Source of the DNA: Kribbella steppae
Lineage (GTDB): Bacteria; Actinomycetota; Actinomycetes; Propionibacteriales; Kribbellaceae
Length of the DNA stretch: 64,000 nucleotides
Assembly: GCF_004342025.1 (NCBI RefSeq)
Contig: NZ_SLWN01000001.1
Location: 417,972 to 481,971, forward strand
Direction of reading: 5' to 3'
Position numbers and translations under genes: made by a program. Shown here piece after piece: positions 43,674 through 52,064 of this stretch. Numbering within the stretch: the first letter of the stretch is position 1; every line of letters begins with the position of its first letter. The notes under the pieces were generated by a model. The model was given only the letters and a program-made list of their open reading frames with translations, was not told the origin of the DNA and searched no databases.

Positions 43674-45134
43674 TCAGAGGATTTTGCGGGCCTGGAAGGC
43701 TTCGGTCACCTTCGCGGCCGTGGCCTTGCCGTAGAGGAGACGGGCCGCCTGCACGGTGACCCGGGCGGCGTCGGCGAACGTGGTGTCCGGCGCGTAGAAG
43801 AACGTGCCCTCGAGGATCACCTTGTTGGCCTTGGTCCGGCCGAGCGCCTTGTGGATGTCCCACAGCGCGTTCGACCAGATCTCGCCGTCGTCATGCACCT
43901 GGTTGACGATGTCGTCGGTGGTCTTGCCGGTGTCGGTCCGGCGCAGGCAGTGCGGCTCGGTCGTGGTGTACGACGTCGCGTCCCAGTCCATCACGCACGG
44001 CAGGTCGAAGTTCCGGCTGACCGGCACCGACATCGTCACGGCCCAGTAGTCGCCGAAGCCCTCACCGATCGCGCCGGCCTGCACCGTCTCGCCGTACCCG
44101 GGGACGATGTCGTCCTGGATCGCGTGACCGTACTCGTGCCAGATCACCTCGGCGTCCTCGCCGTCGTCGACCCCGCCCTCGCCCATCGTGATGACGTCCT
44201 TCGACGGGTCGTAGAACGAGTTGTCACCCTTGTAGGTGTTGATCTCGAAGTCCTGCGACTCGTTGTTGACCTCGGTGAAGCCGAGGCTGTGGATGTACTC
44301 CTGCGTCTGGTTGACCTGGTAGTACGCCATCACCTGCTCGAACCGGTCGTCGTCGCGGTAGTACAGGAACTGGTTGTTCGCGCTCTCCGCCAGCCCACCC
44401 TTGGCCTTGACGATGTTCACGTACAGTCCCTCGAGCTTGCCGTTGCCGGCCAGGTTGCGCAGGATCACGTTCTTGTGCGCCGGGAACAGCTCATCGGTGT
44501 TCGCGTCGTCCTGGTCCGTCAGCTTCTCGTCCCGCTCACTGACCACCGGGTTCGGGTCGAACACGAGGCCACGGCCGTCGACGTGATCACTGATCACCTT
44601 CGACTCGACCACGCTGCCGGACTTCGCGTCGACCAGCGAGCGGGTGACGCCTTGGGCCGACCTGCTGGTGACGTTCCAGACCAGACGCGCGTCCGGACCG
44701 CCGATGACAGCCAGCTGCGCGGCACCGGCGGTGGCGGTCGGGGCCGGCGTCACGTCCTTCTCCGGCCCGGCGATCCGGGCCCGGGCGGCGCGGGCACTCA
44801 CGGCCGCGTTGGCCGACTTGGTCGCCGTTGCCGACGGCACCTTCGCGGTCACATCCAGATTCGCCGGTACGGCGTCGCGCCCGTCGGCGACCTGGACCGC
44901 GCCGGACTTGGTCACATGCTTGGCGTAGTACCCGTTGATCACGGGCAGGCCCTTGAAGGTCTGCTGGTACCAGTAGTGCTTGCCGAGCAGTGAGGTCTTG
45001 GTCTTGATCAGCTGGAGACCGGCCGGGTTCGCCGCGGAGCTCTCCGGCGCCGCCCCCGCAGCACTGGTGAAGGACAGCCCGATGGCGGCGGTGGCCAGAC
45101 CGGCGGTGACGACCGCGATCACGCGTTTCGCCAT
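43674..45134 (-). CDS. Secreted zinc metalloprotease (thermolysin/fungalysin-like)
   Basis: The ATG at 45134 follows AGGAGGGG; the 486-residue product starts with a signal peptide (AKRVIAVVTAGLATAAIGLSFTSAAGA). A propeptide of the FTP/PepSY type (about 30-200) precedes the catalytic domain, which has the zinc site VIWHEYGHAIQDD and, 25-30 residues later, the third ligand in GEGFGDYWAV. It would be exported, cleaved and act on proteins outside the cell. The domain has features of M4 and M36 and I cannot decide between them. It stands alone, with 15-bp repeats in its upstream region. Confidence 0.88.
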   Translation of the reverse strand: MAKRVIAVVTAGLATAAIGLSFTSAAGAAPESSAANPAGLQLIKTKTSLLGKHYWYQQTFKGLPVINGYYAKHVTKSGAVQVADGRDAVPANLDVTAKVPSATATKSANAAVSARAARARIAGPEKDVTPAPTATAGAAQLAVIGGPDARLVWNVTSRSAQGVTRSLVDAKSGSVVESKVISDHVDGRGLVFDPNPVVSERDEKLTDQDDANTDELFPAHKNVILRNLAGNGKLEGLYVNIVKAKGGLAESANNQFLYYRDDDRFEQVMAYYQVNQTQEYIHSLGFTEVNNESQDFEINTYKGDNSFYDPSKDVITMGEGGVDDGEDAEVIWHEYGHAIQDDIVPGYGETVQAGAIGEGFGDYWAVTMSVPVSRNFDLPCVMDWDATSYTTTEPHCLRRTDTGKTTDDIVNQVHDDGEIWSNALWDIHKALGRTKANKVILEGTFFYAPDTTFADAARVTVQAARLLYGKATAAKVTEAFQARKIL

Positions 45135-45276
45135 ATTTCCCCTCCTAGGTAGACGAGTTGCGTAACGCAACAACTACGATCCGTCGACCCTAGTTGGCCG
45201 AGTGCGCCGGTGGGAAGGAAAAGTTCTCGCCGTTCCGCGGGCGCAAGGGAAATCAGCCACCAGCTCTTGAGCCGGC

Positions 45277-45349
45277 ACTTGAGGCTCCGACGCCTGAGCC
45301 GCCGGTGCTTGAGGCTCCGGGGCTTGAGCGTCGGGGCTTGAGCCTCCGG
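45277..45349. repeat. Five to six degenerate 15-bp tandem repeats
   Basis: On the minus strand the units read CGGAGGCTCAAGCCC, CGACGCTCAAGCCC, CGGAGCCTCAAGCAC, CGGCGGCTCAGGCGT, CGGAGCCTCAAGTGC and a shorter CGGCTCAAGAGC. They lie between the TetR stop and the protease promoter. A unit of 14 breaks any continuous reading frame, so they are probably non-coding. Confidence 0.7.
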
Positions 45350-45369
45350 TACTTTGGCCGCCGGGCGCT

Positions 45370-45957
45370 TCAGCCGCCGGCGAGGAGCCGGATGACGTTG
45401 GGGAGGACCGAGACGCCGACCTCGGGGTCGATCGCGCGCTGGACGCCGAGGCCGACGCCCAGGCTGAGCAACGCGGTGGCACAGTCGGCGGCCGGCATCG
45501 GCAGCGTGATGCCGAACTCCTTCGCGTGCTCCTCGAGCAGCCCGGTGACCGCGTCCCGGATGTACGCGTTCCGCTTCGCGAGTTCCCGTCGTACGACGTC
45601 GTCCTGGCGCGCGCGGGTGGCGAACTCGACCTCGAAAACGGTCCACGCCTGGTCGCCGATGGTCGCCTCGGCCCAGCGCTGGAAAGACTGGAGCATCGCC
45701 TCGAGCGTCGTGGCGCCTTCCAGCGCGGCCGCCATCCGGTGCGCCTGGTCGGCCCGGATCGCGTCCACCACAGCCAGGCAGAGCTCGTCCTTGTTGCGGA
45801 AGTTCGAGTAGACCGCGCCCTTGGAATAGCCGGCCTCGTCCGCGACCTTCTCCAGAGACGTGGCGCCGTACCCGTCTCGCAGGAACAGTTCGGTCGCGGT
45901 CGCCACCAGCGTCTCGCGGGTCCGCGCCTGGCTCTCCGCCCGCGTCATCCTCGGCAT
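45370..45957 (-). CDS. TetR-family transcriptional regulator
   Basis: The 195-residue product has the TetR helix-turn-helix at 12-58 (RETLVATATELFLRDGYGATSLEKVADEAGYSKGAVYSNFRNK, seen in pieces) and a helical ligand-binding part of the AcrR type. It is divergent from a Baeyer-Villiger monooxygenase gene; the 78-base gap carries GGTATTCGGATACC and a related sequence, probably the operator. It most likely represses the monooxygenase-SDR pair and itself. Confidence 0.9.
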   Translation of the reverse strand: MPRMTRAESQARTRETLVATATELFLRDGYGATSLEKVADEAGYSKGAVYSNFRNKDELCLAVVDAIRADQAHRMAAALEGATTLEAMLQSFQRWAEATIGDQAWTVFEVEFATRARQDDVVRRELAKRNAYIRDAVTGLLEEHAKEFGITLPMPAADCATALLSLGVGLGVQRAIDPEVGVSVLPNVIRLLAGG

Positions 45958-45975
45958 GGTCCGACTCTAGTGCCT

Positions 45976-46010
45976 ACGGTATTGGCATCCTCTTGGTATT
46001 CGGATACCGT
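45976..46010. promoter_or_regulatory. Probable TetR operator region
   Basis: ACGGTAT (45976-45982) is inverted as ATACCGT (46004-46010). Inside, GGTAT-TCGG-ATACC (45995-46008) is a palindrome and GGTATTGGCATCC (45978-45990) a degenerate second copy. It lies between the divergent TetR and monooxygenase genes. Confidence 0.6.
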
Positions 46011-46035
46011 CAGTCTCTGGATTTCGGAGGTGCTC

Positions 46036-47490
46036 ATGGATGTAGTCGTAGTCGGCGCCGGTGCGTCGGGGATCGGGGCGGCGATCCGCCTGCTGCAGGC
46101 CGGGATCACCGACTTCACGGTGCTGGAGAAGTCGTCGGAGCTCGGCGGGACGTGGCGCGACAACACCTACCCCGGGTGTGCGTGCGACGTACCGTCCGCG
46201 CTGTACTCGTACTCGTTCGCGCCGAACCCTTCGTGGACCCGCGCATTCGCCGGGCAGTCGGAGATCCGCTCGTATCTGTCGGACACCGCTGCTCGGTACG
46301 GCGTCACGCCGTACATCCGCTGTGGAGTCGAGATGCTGCGGGCGCAGTGGGACGGGGCCGCGCAGCGGTGGTTGCTCGAGACGAGCGACGGGCCGTTGGA
46401 GGCGCGTGTGCTGATCACGGCGACCGGGCCGTGGCACCAGCCGCTGATCCCGTCGATCCCGGGTGCGTTTGATGGACCTGTCTTTCACTCGTCGCGGTGG
46501 GACCACTCGATCGACTTGAGTGGTCTTCGGGTGGCCGTGGTGGGGAGTGGCGCTTCGGCGGTGCAGTTCGTACCGGCGATCCAGGAGCTGGTCTCGTCAC
46601 TGCATCTCTTTCAGCGGACCGCTCAGTGGGTGTTGCCGAAGCCGGATCATCATGTGCCGGGTGTTGAGCGGTGGGTGTTCCGACGGTTTCCGATGGTGCA
46701 GCGGTTGTTGCGGCGGCTCGAGTACCTGGGGATGGAGGCTCTCGGGCTCGGGTTCCGGCATCCGTGGATCATGCGGGCGGTGCAGCAGGTGGGGCTGTTG
46801 CATCTTCGCCGTTCGGTGCAGTCGGCATCGTTGCGTGCGGCACTCACTCCGTCGTACACCCTTGGATGCAAGCGACTGCTGATGTCGAACACGTACTACC
46901 CAGCGCTTGCCCAGAGCAACGTCTCCGTGCATCCGACTGCGGTCGCATCGTTCGACGGTCGCCGGGTGATCGGGGCCGATGGCACCGAGGCGCTTGTCGA
47001 TGTGGTCATCCTCGGCACCGGTTTCCGGATCCTCGACTTGCCGGTGGCAACGAAGGTGTACGGCGCCGACGGGCGCTCGCTGGCCGATCACTGGCAGGGC
47101 AGTCCGCGGGCGAATCTGGGGACCGCGGTGGCCGGGTTCCCGAATCTGTTCAACCTGCTCGGGCCGAATCTCGGGACCGGGCACACGTCCGCCTTCATGA
47201 TCCTGGAGGCGCAACTCGACCACGTGCTGGGCGCTGTTTCGTCGTTGCTGGATCACGGCTGGTCGAGCCTTGACGTACGTCCTGAAGTGCAGGCGTCATT
47301 CGTCGCGGAGGTCCAGGAGGCCTTGCGCGGGACCGTCTACGAGACGGGCGGGTGCGCGAGTTACTACCACGACGTGAACGGCCGGAACAGCTTCAGCTGG
47401 CCCTGGTCCAGCGGCCGCCTCAGAACACGCGTCGCCCACTTCGATGCCTCCGCCTACACCATCTCGGCCCCCTTGGAGGTCGTCCGATGA
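46036..47490 (+). CDS. Baeyer-Villiger-type flavin monooxygenase
   Basis: The ATG at 46036 follows GGAGGTG. The 484-residue protein has FAD motif VVVVGAGASGIGAAIRLL, GGTWRDNTYPGCACDVPSALYSYSF (shown in part), the BVMO fingerprint F-x-G-x3-H-x3-W as FDGPVFHSSRWD, and the second nucleotide motif VAVVGSGASAVQFVP. It uses NADPH and O2 to oxidise ketones to esters or hydroxylate substrates. The next SDR gene overlaps its stop by ATGA; SDR-BVMO pairs often work in sequence on alcohol and ketone substrates such as terpenoids or steroids. Confidence 0.9.
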   Translation: MDVVVVGAGASGIGAAIRLLQAGITDFTVLEKSSELGGTWRDNTYPGCACDVPSALYSYSFAPNPSWTRAFAGQSEIRSYLSDTAARYGVTPYIRCGVEMLRAQWDGAAQRWLLETSDGPLEARVLITATGPWHQPLIPSIPGAFDGPVFHSSRWDHSIDLSGLRVAVVGSGASAVQFVPAIQELVSSLHLFQRTAQWVLPKPDHHVPGVERWVFRRFPMVQRLLRRLEYLGMEALGLGFRHPWIMRAVQQVGLLHLRRSVQSASLRAALTPSYTLGCKRLLMSNTYYPALAQSNVSVHPTAVASFDGRRVIGADGTEALVDVVILGTGFRILDLPVATKVYGADGRSLADHWQGSPRANLGTAVAGFPNLFNLLGPNLGTGHTSAFMILEAQLDHVLGAVSSLLDHGWSSLDVRPEVQASFVAEVQEALRGTVYETGGCASYYHDVNGRNSFSWPWSSGRLRTRVAHFDASAYTISAPLEVVR

Positions 47491-48440
47491 AACCCATCGA
47501 CCTGTCCCACGCAGTCGTCGTCATCACCGGCGGAGCCCAAGGAATCGGCCTCGCCACAGCCCAAGCCTTCGCCACCACCGGCGCCACTGTCTACACCGGC
47601 GACCTATCCCCCCACCCCACCACCCCCACACCCTCCGACGCCGCCAGCGCTCCCACCGACCACCCCCACACACCGACACCCCACGCACTCTCCCAGTCCG
47701 CAGCCGGTCCTGATCCCGACGCCATCTCCCCCGACAGCGTCGGCGGCGCCGGTCGGATCCATGGGCCTTGGGTGCTGGATGTCACCTGCCGGGAGTCGTT
47801 CGCGTCTTTTGTTGACAATGTGATTGCCGACGCCGGGCGCATCGACGTACTGGTGAACAACGCCGGCGTGATGCCGCTCGGCTGGTTCCTGGACGAACCC
47901 GACGCGCTCAGCCGGACCACGCTCGACGTGAACGTCTGGGGCCTGATCCACGGTATGCGCCTGGTCCTGCCCGGCATGATTGCCCGCGGCAACGGCCATG
48001 TGGTGAACATCGCCTCGATGGCCGGCAAGATCCCGTTCCTGGGGATGGCGGTCTACAACGCGTCGAAGTACGCCGCGGTCGGCCTCACCGCCGCCGTACG
48101 TCGTGAACTCCATGGCACCGGCGTGACCGCGAGCGCCGTACTGCCCAGCGCCGTACGTACCTCCCTCTCCTCCGGTGTCCGCCTCGGCGGCCTACTGCCG
48201 ACCGCGGACCCGTCCGACGTCGCGGCCGCCGTACTGCGAACCTGCCGGACGCGACAGGCCGAGGTCGCGGTGCCGCGTTGGCTGGGCGGGTGGAAGGTGC
48301 TGGACGGGTTGGTGCCGTCGTCGGTGATGGCGCTCGGACGCCGATTGGCCGGCGACGACCGCGGCCTGATTGTCGACAATGCGGCGCGCGCAGCCTACGC
48401 GGATCGGCTCACGTCTTTCAGCCGGATGCGAGAGGTTTGA
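47487..48440 (+). CDS. Short-chain dehydrogenase with an unusual Pro/Thr/Ser insertion
   Basis: The 317-residue SDR has ITGGAQGIGLATAQAF, NNAGVMPLGWFLDEP, INIASMAGK-type active-site Ser (VVNIASMAGK) and YNASKYA with the Tyr-Lys pair. Between the second beta strand (YTGDLSP) and the usual VLDVTCRESF about 50 residues rich in Pro, Thr, Ser, His and Asp are inserted (around 47609-47760), where the normal turn is a few residues. The inserted DNA is markedly C-rich on the + strand. It is coupled to the BVMO gene and shares its probable TetR control; its end overlaps the Lrp gene by 23 bases. Confidence 0.88.
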   Translation: MKPIDLSHAVVVITGGAQGIGLATAQAFATTGATVYTGDLSPHPTTPTPSDAASAPTDHPHTPTPHALSQSAAGPDPDAISPDSVGGAGRIHGPWVLDVTCRESFASFVDNVIADAGRIDVLVNNAGVMPLGWFLDEPDALSRTTLDVNVWGLIHGMRLVLPGMIARGNGHVVNIASMAGKIPFLGMAVYNASKYAAVGLTAAVRRELHGTGVTASAVLPSAVRTSLSSGVRLGGLLPTADPSDVAAAVLRTCRTRQAEVAVPRWLGGWKVLDGLVPSSVMALGRRLAGDDRGLIVDNAARAAYADRLTSFSRMREV

Positions 48441-48873
48441 CCGGATACTCGCGGAGCACGAGCGAAGTGGTGACCGGACCCAGCCGACCGATCGCGTCGA
48501 CGACCTGCTCGAGCCGGCCGGCGTCAGGAGTGTGGACGTCGAGCAGGAAACAGTCGTCGCCGGTGAGACGGTAGGTCGCGGTTACCTCGTCGAGTGTGGC
48601 GAAGAGCTCGAGCGCGTCGGGGATCCGCGCGTGCGTCGTCCGCACCCGGACGGCGGCGTGGATGTTGAGGCCGATCCGTGCAGGATCGACGACAGCGCGG
48701 TAGCCGGTGATCACGCCGGACCGTTCGAGCCGCTGGATCCGTGCCGACACCGCCGGCTGCGACAGATTGACCTTGCGGCCGATGTCCGCGCCGCTGAGCC
48801 GTCCGTTCGTCTGCAGGATCGCCAGGATCTCCCGGTCGATGTCGTCCAATGGATTCGTGTTCGATTCGCCCAT
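48418..48873 (-). CDS. Lrp/AsnC-family transcriptional regulator
   Basis: The 151-residue product has the AsnC-type helix-turn-helix at 8-55 (LDDIDREILAILQTNGRLSGADIGRKVNLSQPAVSARIQRLE, seen in pieces) and a RAM ligand domain (VRVRTTHARI, TGDDCFLLDVHTPDAGRLEQVVD). It probably senses an amino acid. It is divergent from the RBBP9-like hydrolase gene, 87 bases apart, and converges on the SDR gene with overlap. Confidence 0.92.
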   Translation of the reverse strand: MGESNTNPLDDIDREILAILQTNGRLSGADIGRKVNLSQPAVSARIQRLERSGVITGYRAVVDPARIGLNIHAAVRVRTTHARIPDALELFATLDEVTATYRLTGDDCFLLDVHTPDAGRLEQVVDAIGRLGPVTTSLVLREYPVKPLASG

Positions 48874-48960
48874 CTGCCTTCACTTCATCAGTTCACGTAG
48901 TCCGACGATGATGATCTCGCCCATGATGGCAGCTCACTGCAGCCACCAAGGGAGTCTTCC

Positions 48961-49509
48961 ATGCGATTCATCATCGTCCCCGGCCTCGACGGCTCGGACG
49001 ACAACCACTGGCAGTCCACCTGGGAATCCGGTTGGCTCCCCGGCGCGACCCGCATCAGACCGGCCTCCTGGACCCACCCGGACCGCGACGACTGGAGCAC
49101 CGCCATCGGTAACGCGATCGCTCTCGCCGACGATCCCGCCGTACTCATCGCGCACAGCCTCGGGTGTCACGCGGTTGCACATTGGCTGACCACGGTCGGC
49201 TCACCCACCGTCCGCGGCGCCTTCCTGGTCGCGCCGCCCGACCCACTCGCGCCCACCTTCCCCGTGGACTTGCTCCCGACCTTCACCAACCTTGACGCGA
49301 AACCCCTCCCCGTTCCAGCTCTCCTGATTGCCAGCGACAACGACCCGTATTGCAGCGTCGACGCCGCCACCCGACTGGCCACCGACTGGGAAGTTCCTCT
49401 CATCACCACCGGCAACGACGGCCACCTCAACTCGGACAGCCAGCTCGGCCTCTGGCCGCTCGGCCAGCAACTCCTGACCAGCTTCCTCGCCGGGCTCCGC
49501 GCCAGCTGA
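48961..49509 (+). CDS. RBBP9/YdeN-family serine hydrolase
   Basis: The ATG follows AGGGAG. The 182-residue alpha/beta hydrolase has the family start VPGLDGSDDNHWQSTW, the nucleophile Ser66 in IAHSLGCHA, Asp in ASDNDPYCS and His in GNDGHLN, the complete triad. It is cytoplasmic; RBBP9-type enzymes act as small esterases or aminopeptidase-like hydrolases, with natural substrates rarely known. It is divergent from the Lrp gene. Confidence 0.92.
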   Translation: MRFIIVPGLDGSDDNHWQSTWESGWLPGATRIRPASWTHPDRDDWSTAIGNAIALADDPAVLIAHSLGCHAVAHWLTTVGSPTVRGAFLVAPPDPLAPTFPVDLLPTFTNLDAKPLPVPALLIASDNDPYCSVDAATRLATDWEVPLITTGNDGHLNSDSQLGLWPLGQQLLTSFLAGLRAS

Positions 49510-49575
49510 GTAGAGGTCCAAGGCTGACCGCTTCTCCTCCTAGCGTTGGATCCGTAAACCAGGAGAGGATCAGCC

Positions 49576-50676
49576 ATGTCGAAGTTGAGTCTGCAAGCCC
49601 TGAACCGCGCCACCCTGCACCGCCAGTGGCTGATCGAGCGCCACGACGCGACCGCCCTGGAGGCGATCGAGCATCTGGTCGGCATGCAGGCCCAGTCGCC
49701 GCTCGCGCCGTACGTCGGATTGTGGACCCGCCTCAACGGTTTCGATCCCGCCGAGCTGGCCAGGCTGATCGAGGACCGCGAGGCCGTGCGCGGTTCGATG
49801 ATGCGGGCAACGATCCACCTGATGTCGAGCCGGGACTTCCTCGCGTTCCGCCCGCTGATCCAGCCGCGGCTCGAGCGCGAGGTGTTCCAGAACATGACGT
49901 ATGGCCGGCACCGGCTCGAGGGGATCGACATCGACGCGGTGCTGAAGGCCGGTGCCGAACGCATGGCCGAGGGCCCGGCGACCGCCGTACAACTGCGTGA
50001 ACACCTCGCCCCGCTCTGGCCCGACCGCGAACCCCCCGCGCTGGCTCACGCCGTACGCTGCCTGCTCCCCACCATCCAGACCCCACCCCGCGGCATCTGG
50101 GGCAAGGGCGGCAACCCCGCCATGTCCACCGCCGACCTCTGGCTCGGCGCCCCAGTCGACCCCAACCCCTCGGCCGACGACCTCGTCCGTCGCTACCTCG
50201 GCGCCTACGGCCCCGCCTCGGTCGCCGACGCCCAGAACTGGTCCGGCCTCACCCGCCTGTCCGAAGTCTTCGACCGCCTCGACCTCCGCACCTACACCGA
50301 CGCCGAATCAGGCCGCACCCTCTACGACCTCCCCCACATCGACCTCCCCGACGAGGACATCGAGGTCCCGACCCGCTTCCTCCCCGAGTACGACAACCTC
50401 CTCCTGTCCCACGCCGACCGCACCCGCTGGATCGACACCGCCACCCGCCAATCCCTAACCCTCCAAGAGGTCCTGACCCGAGGCTCCACCCTCCACAACG
50501 GCCAAGCCACCGCCCTCTGGAAACTCACCAAATCCACCAAAACCCAAGCCACCCTAGAAATCCAGCCCATCACCAAGCTCCCCCGCTCCACCCGCACGGA
50601 TATCGAAGCCGAGGCCACCACCCTCCTAACCTTCACCTCCCCAACCGCCACCCACGAGATCAGGTTCATTTCATAA
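49576..50676 (+). CDS. HTH_42 winged-helix protein, AlkZ-like putative DNA glycosylase
   Basis: The ATG follows AGGAGAGGATC. The 366-residue product fits the HTH_42 superfamily (winged-helix DNA-binding, YcaQ/AlkX and AlkZ). The Q-x-Q catalytic-type motif is visible as GMQAQSP (Gln38 and Gln40), as in AlkZ from an azinomycin producer; YcaQ proteins have Q-x-D. Other blocks are RGSMMRATIHLMSSRDF and LLPEYDNLLLSHADR (FLPEYDNLLLSHADR). It may remove bulky or crosslinked alkyl adducts from DNA; enzymatic activity of this branch is inferred. Codon use turns very C-rich in the last third. Confidence 0.85.
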   Translation: MSKLSLQALNRATLHRQWLIERHDATALEAIEHLVGMQAQSPLAPYVGLWTRLNGFDPAELARLIEDREAVRGSMMRATIHLMSSRDFLAFRPLIQPRLEREVFQNMTYGRHRLEGIDIDAVLKAGAERMAEGPATAVQLREHLAPLWPDREPPALAHAVRCLLPTIQTPPRGIWGKGGNPAMSTADLWLGAPVDPNPSADDLVRRYLGAYGPASVADAQNWSGLTRLSEVFDRLDLRTYTDAESGRTLYDLPHIDLPDEDIEVPTRFLPEYDNLLLSHADRTRWIDTATRQSLTLQEVLTRGSTLHNGQATALWKLTKSTKTQATLEIQPITKLPRSTRTDIEAEATTLLTFTSPTATHEIRFIS

Positions 50677-50935
50677 CCTGACGAACATGGCACGCGGATC
50701 AGATCGCGGAACATGAAGCTGTGTTTGAGGAGATAGGGTCGCTGGACGCACCTCGAGCGCCTGGTTGCGCTTGGCGACCGACGGGTGCACGCGAGCTAAT
50801 CCGGCTATACAAAGGCCGCCCCCGAGCATCGCTCTGCTGCATCTGCCAGTCGGGTCACATGCTGCTAGCAGACACCACTTCCGGTCGCCGAATCGTGCGA
50901 CCGTGGTCGCAAACTGCTTCCTCGCCGGTCGTGGC

Positions 50936-52006
50936 TCAGGACGGATCTGGCAATGTGCCTGGGTTTGCCCTTTCGAGAGTTTGGACTCTCTCGACCAGGG
51001 AAGGCGTACTCGACATCAGTTGGGTCCTGCGATTCGTGTCTCTGCCGAACATCTGCTGATTCTGCATCTGCCAGCCGTACAGGACCTGAATGAGAGTGGC
51101 TCCATACCCCATGAGCGCCGCCCGTCGGTCAGCCTGCTTGACCTGCCAACGATTGAGCCACGCGAGAATCGGTGGTGCGATGAACGGGGTCAGGAACAGC
51201 ATCGCCGTCAAGTAACCGTCGCCGAACGTCAGGACCGCAAGCAGGATTCCAGAGTAGGCAAGGAAGAGAAACCCCCCGACGGCGCAACCAATTGCGGGGA
51301 CTTTCTTCATCAGTTGGACCAACGCTCGCACACCGACCAGCGCACAACGAGCGGGGATCGAATACCAAAAGTTGAGCAGACTGAGCCAAGCACGGCCGCC
51401 AACGTGGTAACTAAGCTCATGCGCGAGGACCGCCTCCAAGTGAGACGGCGGCAGCGTGTACAGGGCCCATCGAGTCACAGCGACGGTATGCCCCGGTGTT
51501 GGGGTTGCATTCACGTCATCAGACTCCTGAACCCACAGGGAAAACCGACGACCGTCAACAGCTGCCCGGCGGAGCAACTGCAGCCAGATCGGCCCCAATC
51601 GTTGCTCCTCAACGAGCGTTGGCCGCCGCAGTCGATAGAGGTAGCGGGCGACCAGATCCTCTACCGGACTCACGAACGTCACTGCCCCGGACAGGATCCA
51701 CAACCCAACGACGAGCCAGTTCCAGCTCCCGAAGATGTTGGAGATCCAGATGACGATGACGAGGCTCCAAAAGAACCACGGCACAGCTACGAGCAGCGTC
51801 GTCGCTGCGGAGACTTCCGGGCGTGTTCCCGATCCCTCTCTCCCCTTGCCGACTCCGCCGTTCTGCTCATTGCCAGGAGGCAGCTGGTTCCACGGCGTTT
51901 GAGGCGGCATCTGTCGAGGCTCATCCATTGACGGCTGATCAAATGGCTGCCCAGGAGTGCTTCCCACCTGATCACTCTGATCGTTCGGTTCACTCGGGCG
52001 GGTCAT
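50936..52006 (-). CDS. M48-family membrane metalloprotease, third zinc ligand not evident
   Basis: The ATG at 52006 lies nine bases behind GGAGGA and gives 356 residues. A hydrophilic Pro/Gln-rich start (1-60) is followed by two membrane helices, then the zinc site VLAHELSYHVGG (HExxH) and two further hydrophobic segments. In M48 proteases the third ligand is the first Glu of an E-x-x-A-D motif; here the segment reads RWQVKQADRRAALMGYG, with Val and Gln at the Glu positions. It may be weakly active or use another ligand. The DNA here is less GC-rich than the neighbours. It lies 58 bases after the peptidoglycan hydrolase of the secretion-like operon. Confidence 0.75.
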   Translation of the reverse strand: MTRPSEPNDQSDQVGSTPGQPFDQPSMDEPRQMPPQTPWNQLPPGNEQNGGVGKGREGSGTRPEVSAATTLLVAVPWFFWSLVIVIWISNIFGSWNWLVVGLWILSGAVTFVSPVEDLVARYLYRLRRPTLVEEQRLGPIWLQLLRRAAVDGRRFSLWVQESDDVNATPTPGHTVAVTRWALYTLPPSHLEAVLAHELSYHVGGRAWLSLLNFWYSIPARCALVGVRALVQLMKKVPAIGCAVGGFLFLAYSGILLAVLTFGDGYLTAMLFLTPFIAPPILAWLNRWQVKQADRRAALMGYGATLIQVLYGWQMQNQQMFGRDTNRRTQLMSSTPSLVERVQTLERANPGTLPDPS

Positions 52007-52064
52007 CGATCTCATTCCTCCGGAACGGCTGGACAATCGCAATGGCGCACAATCAAGTGTCCAC

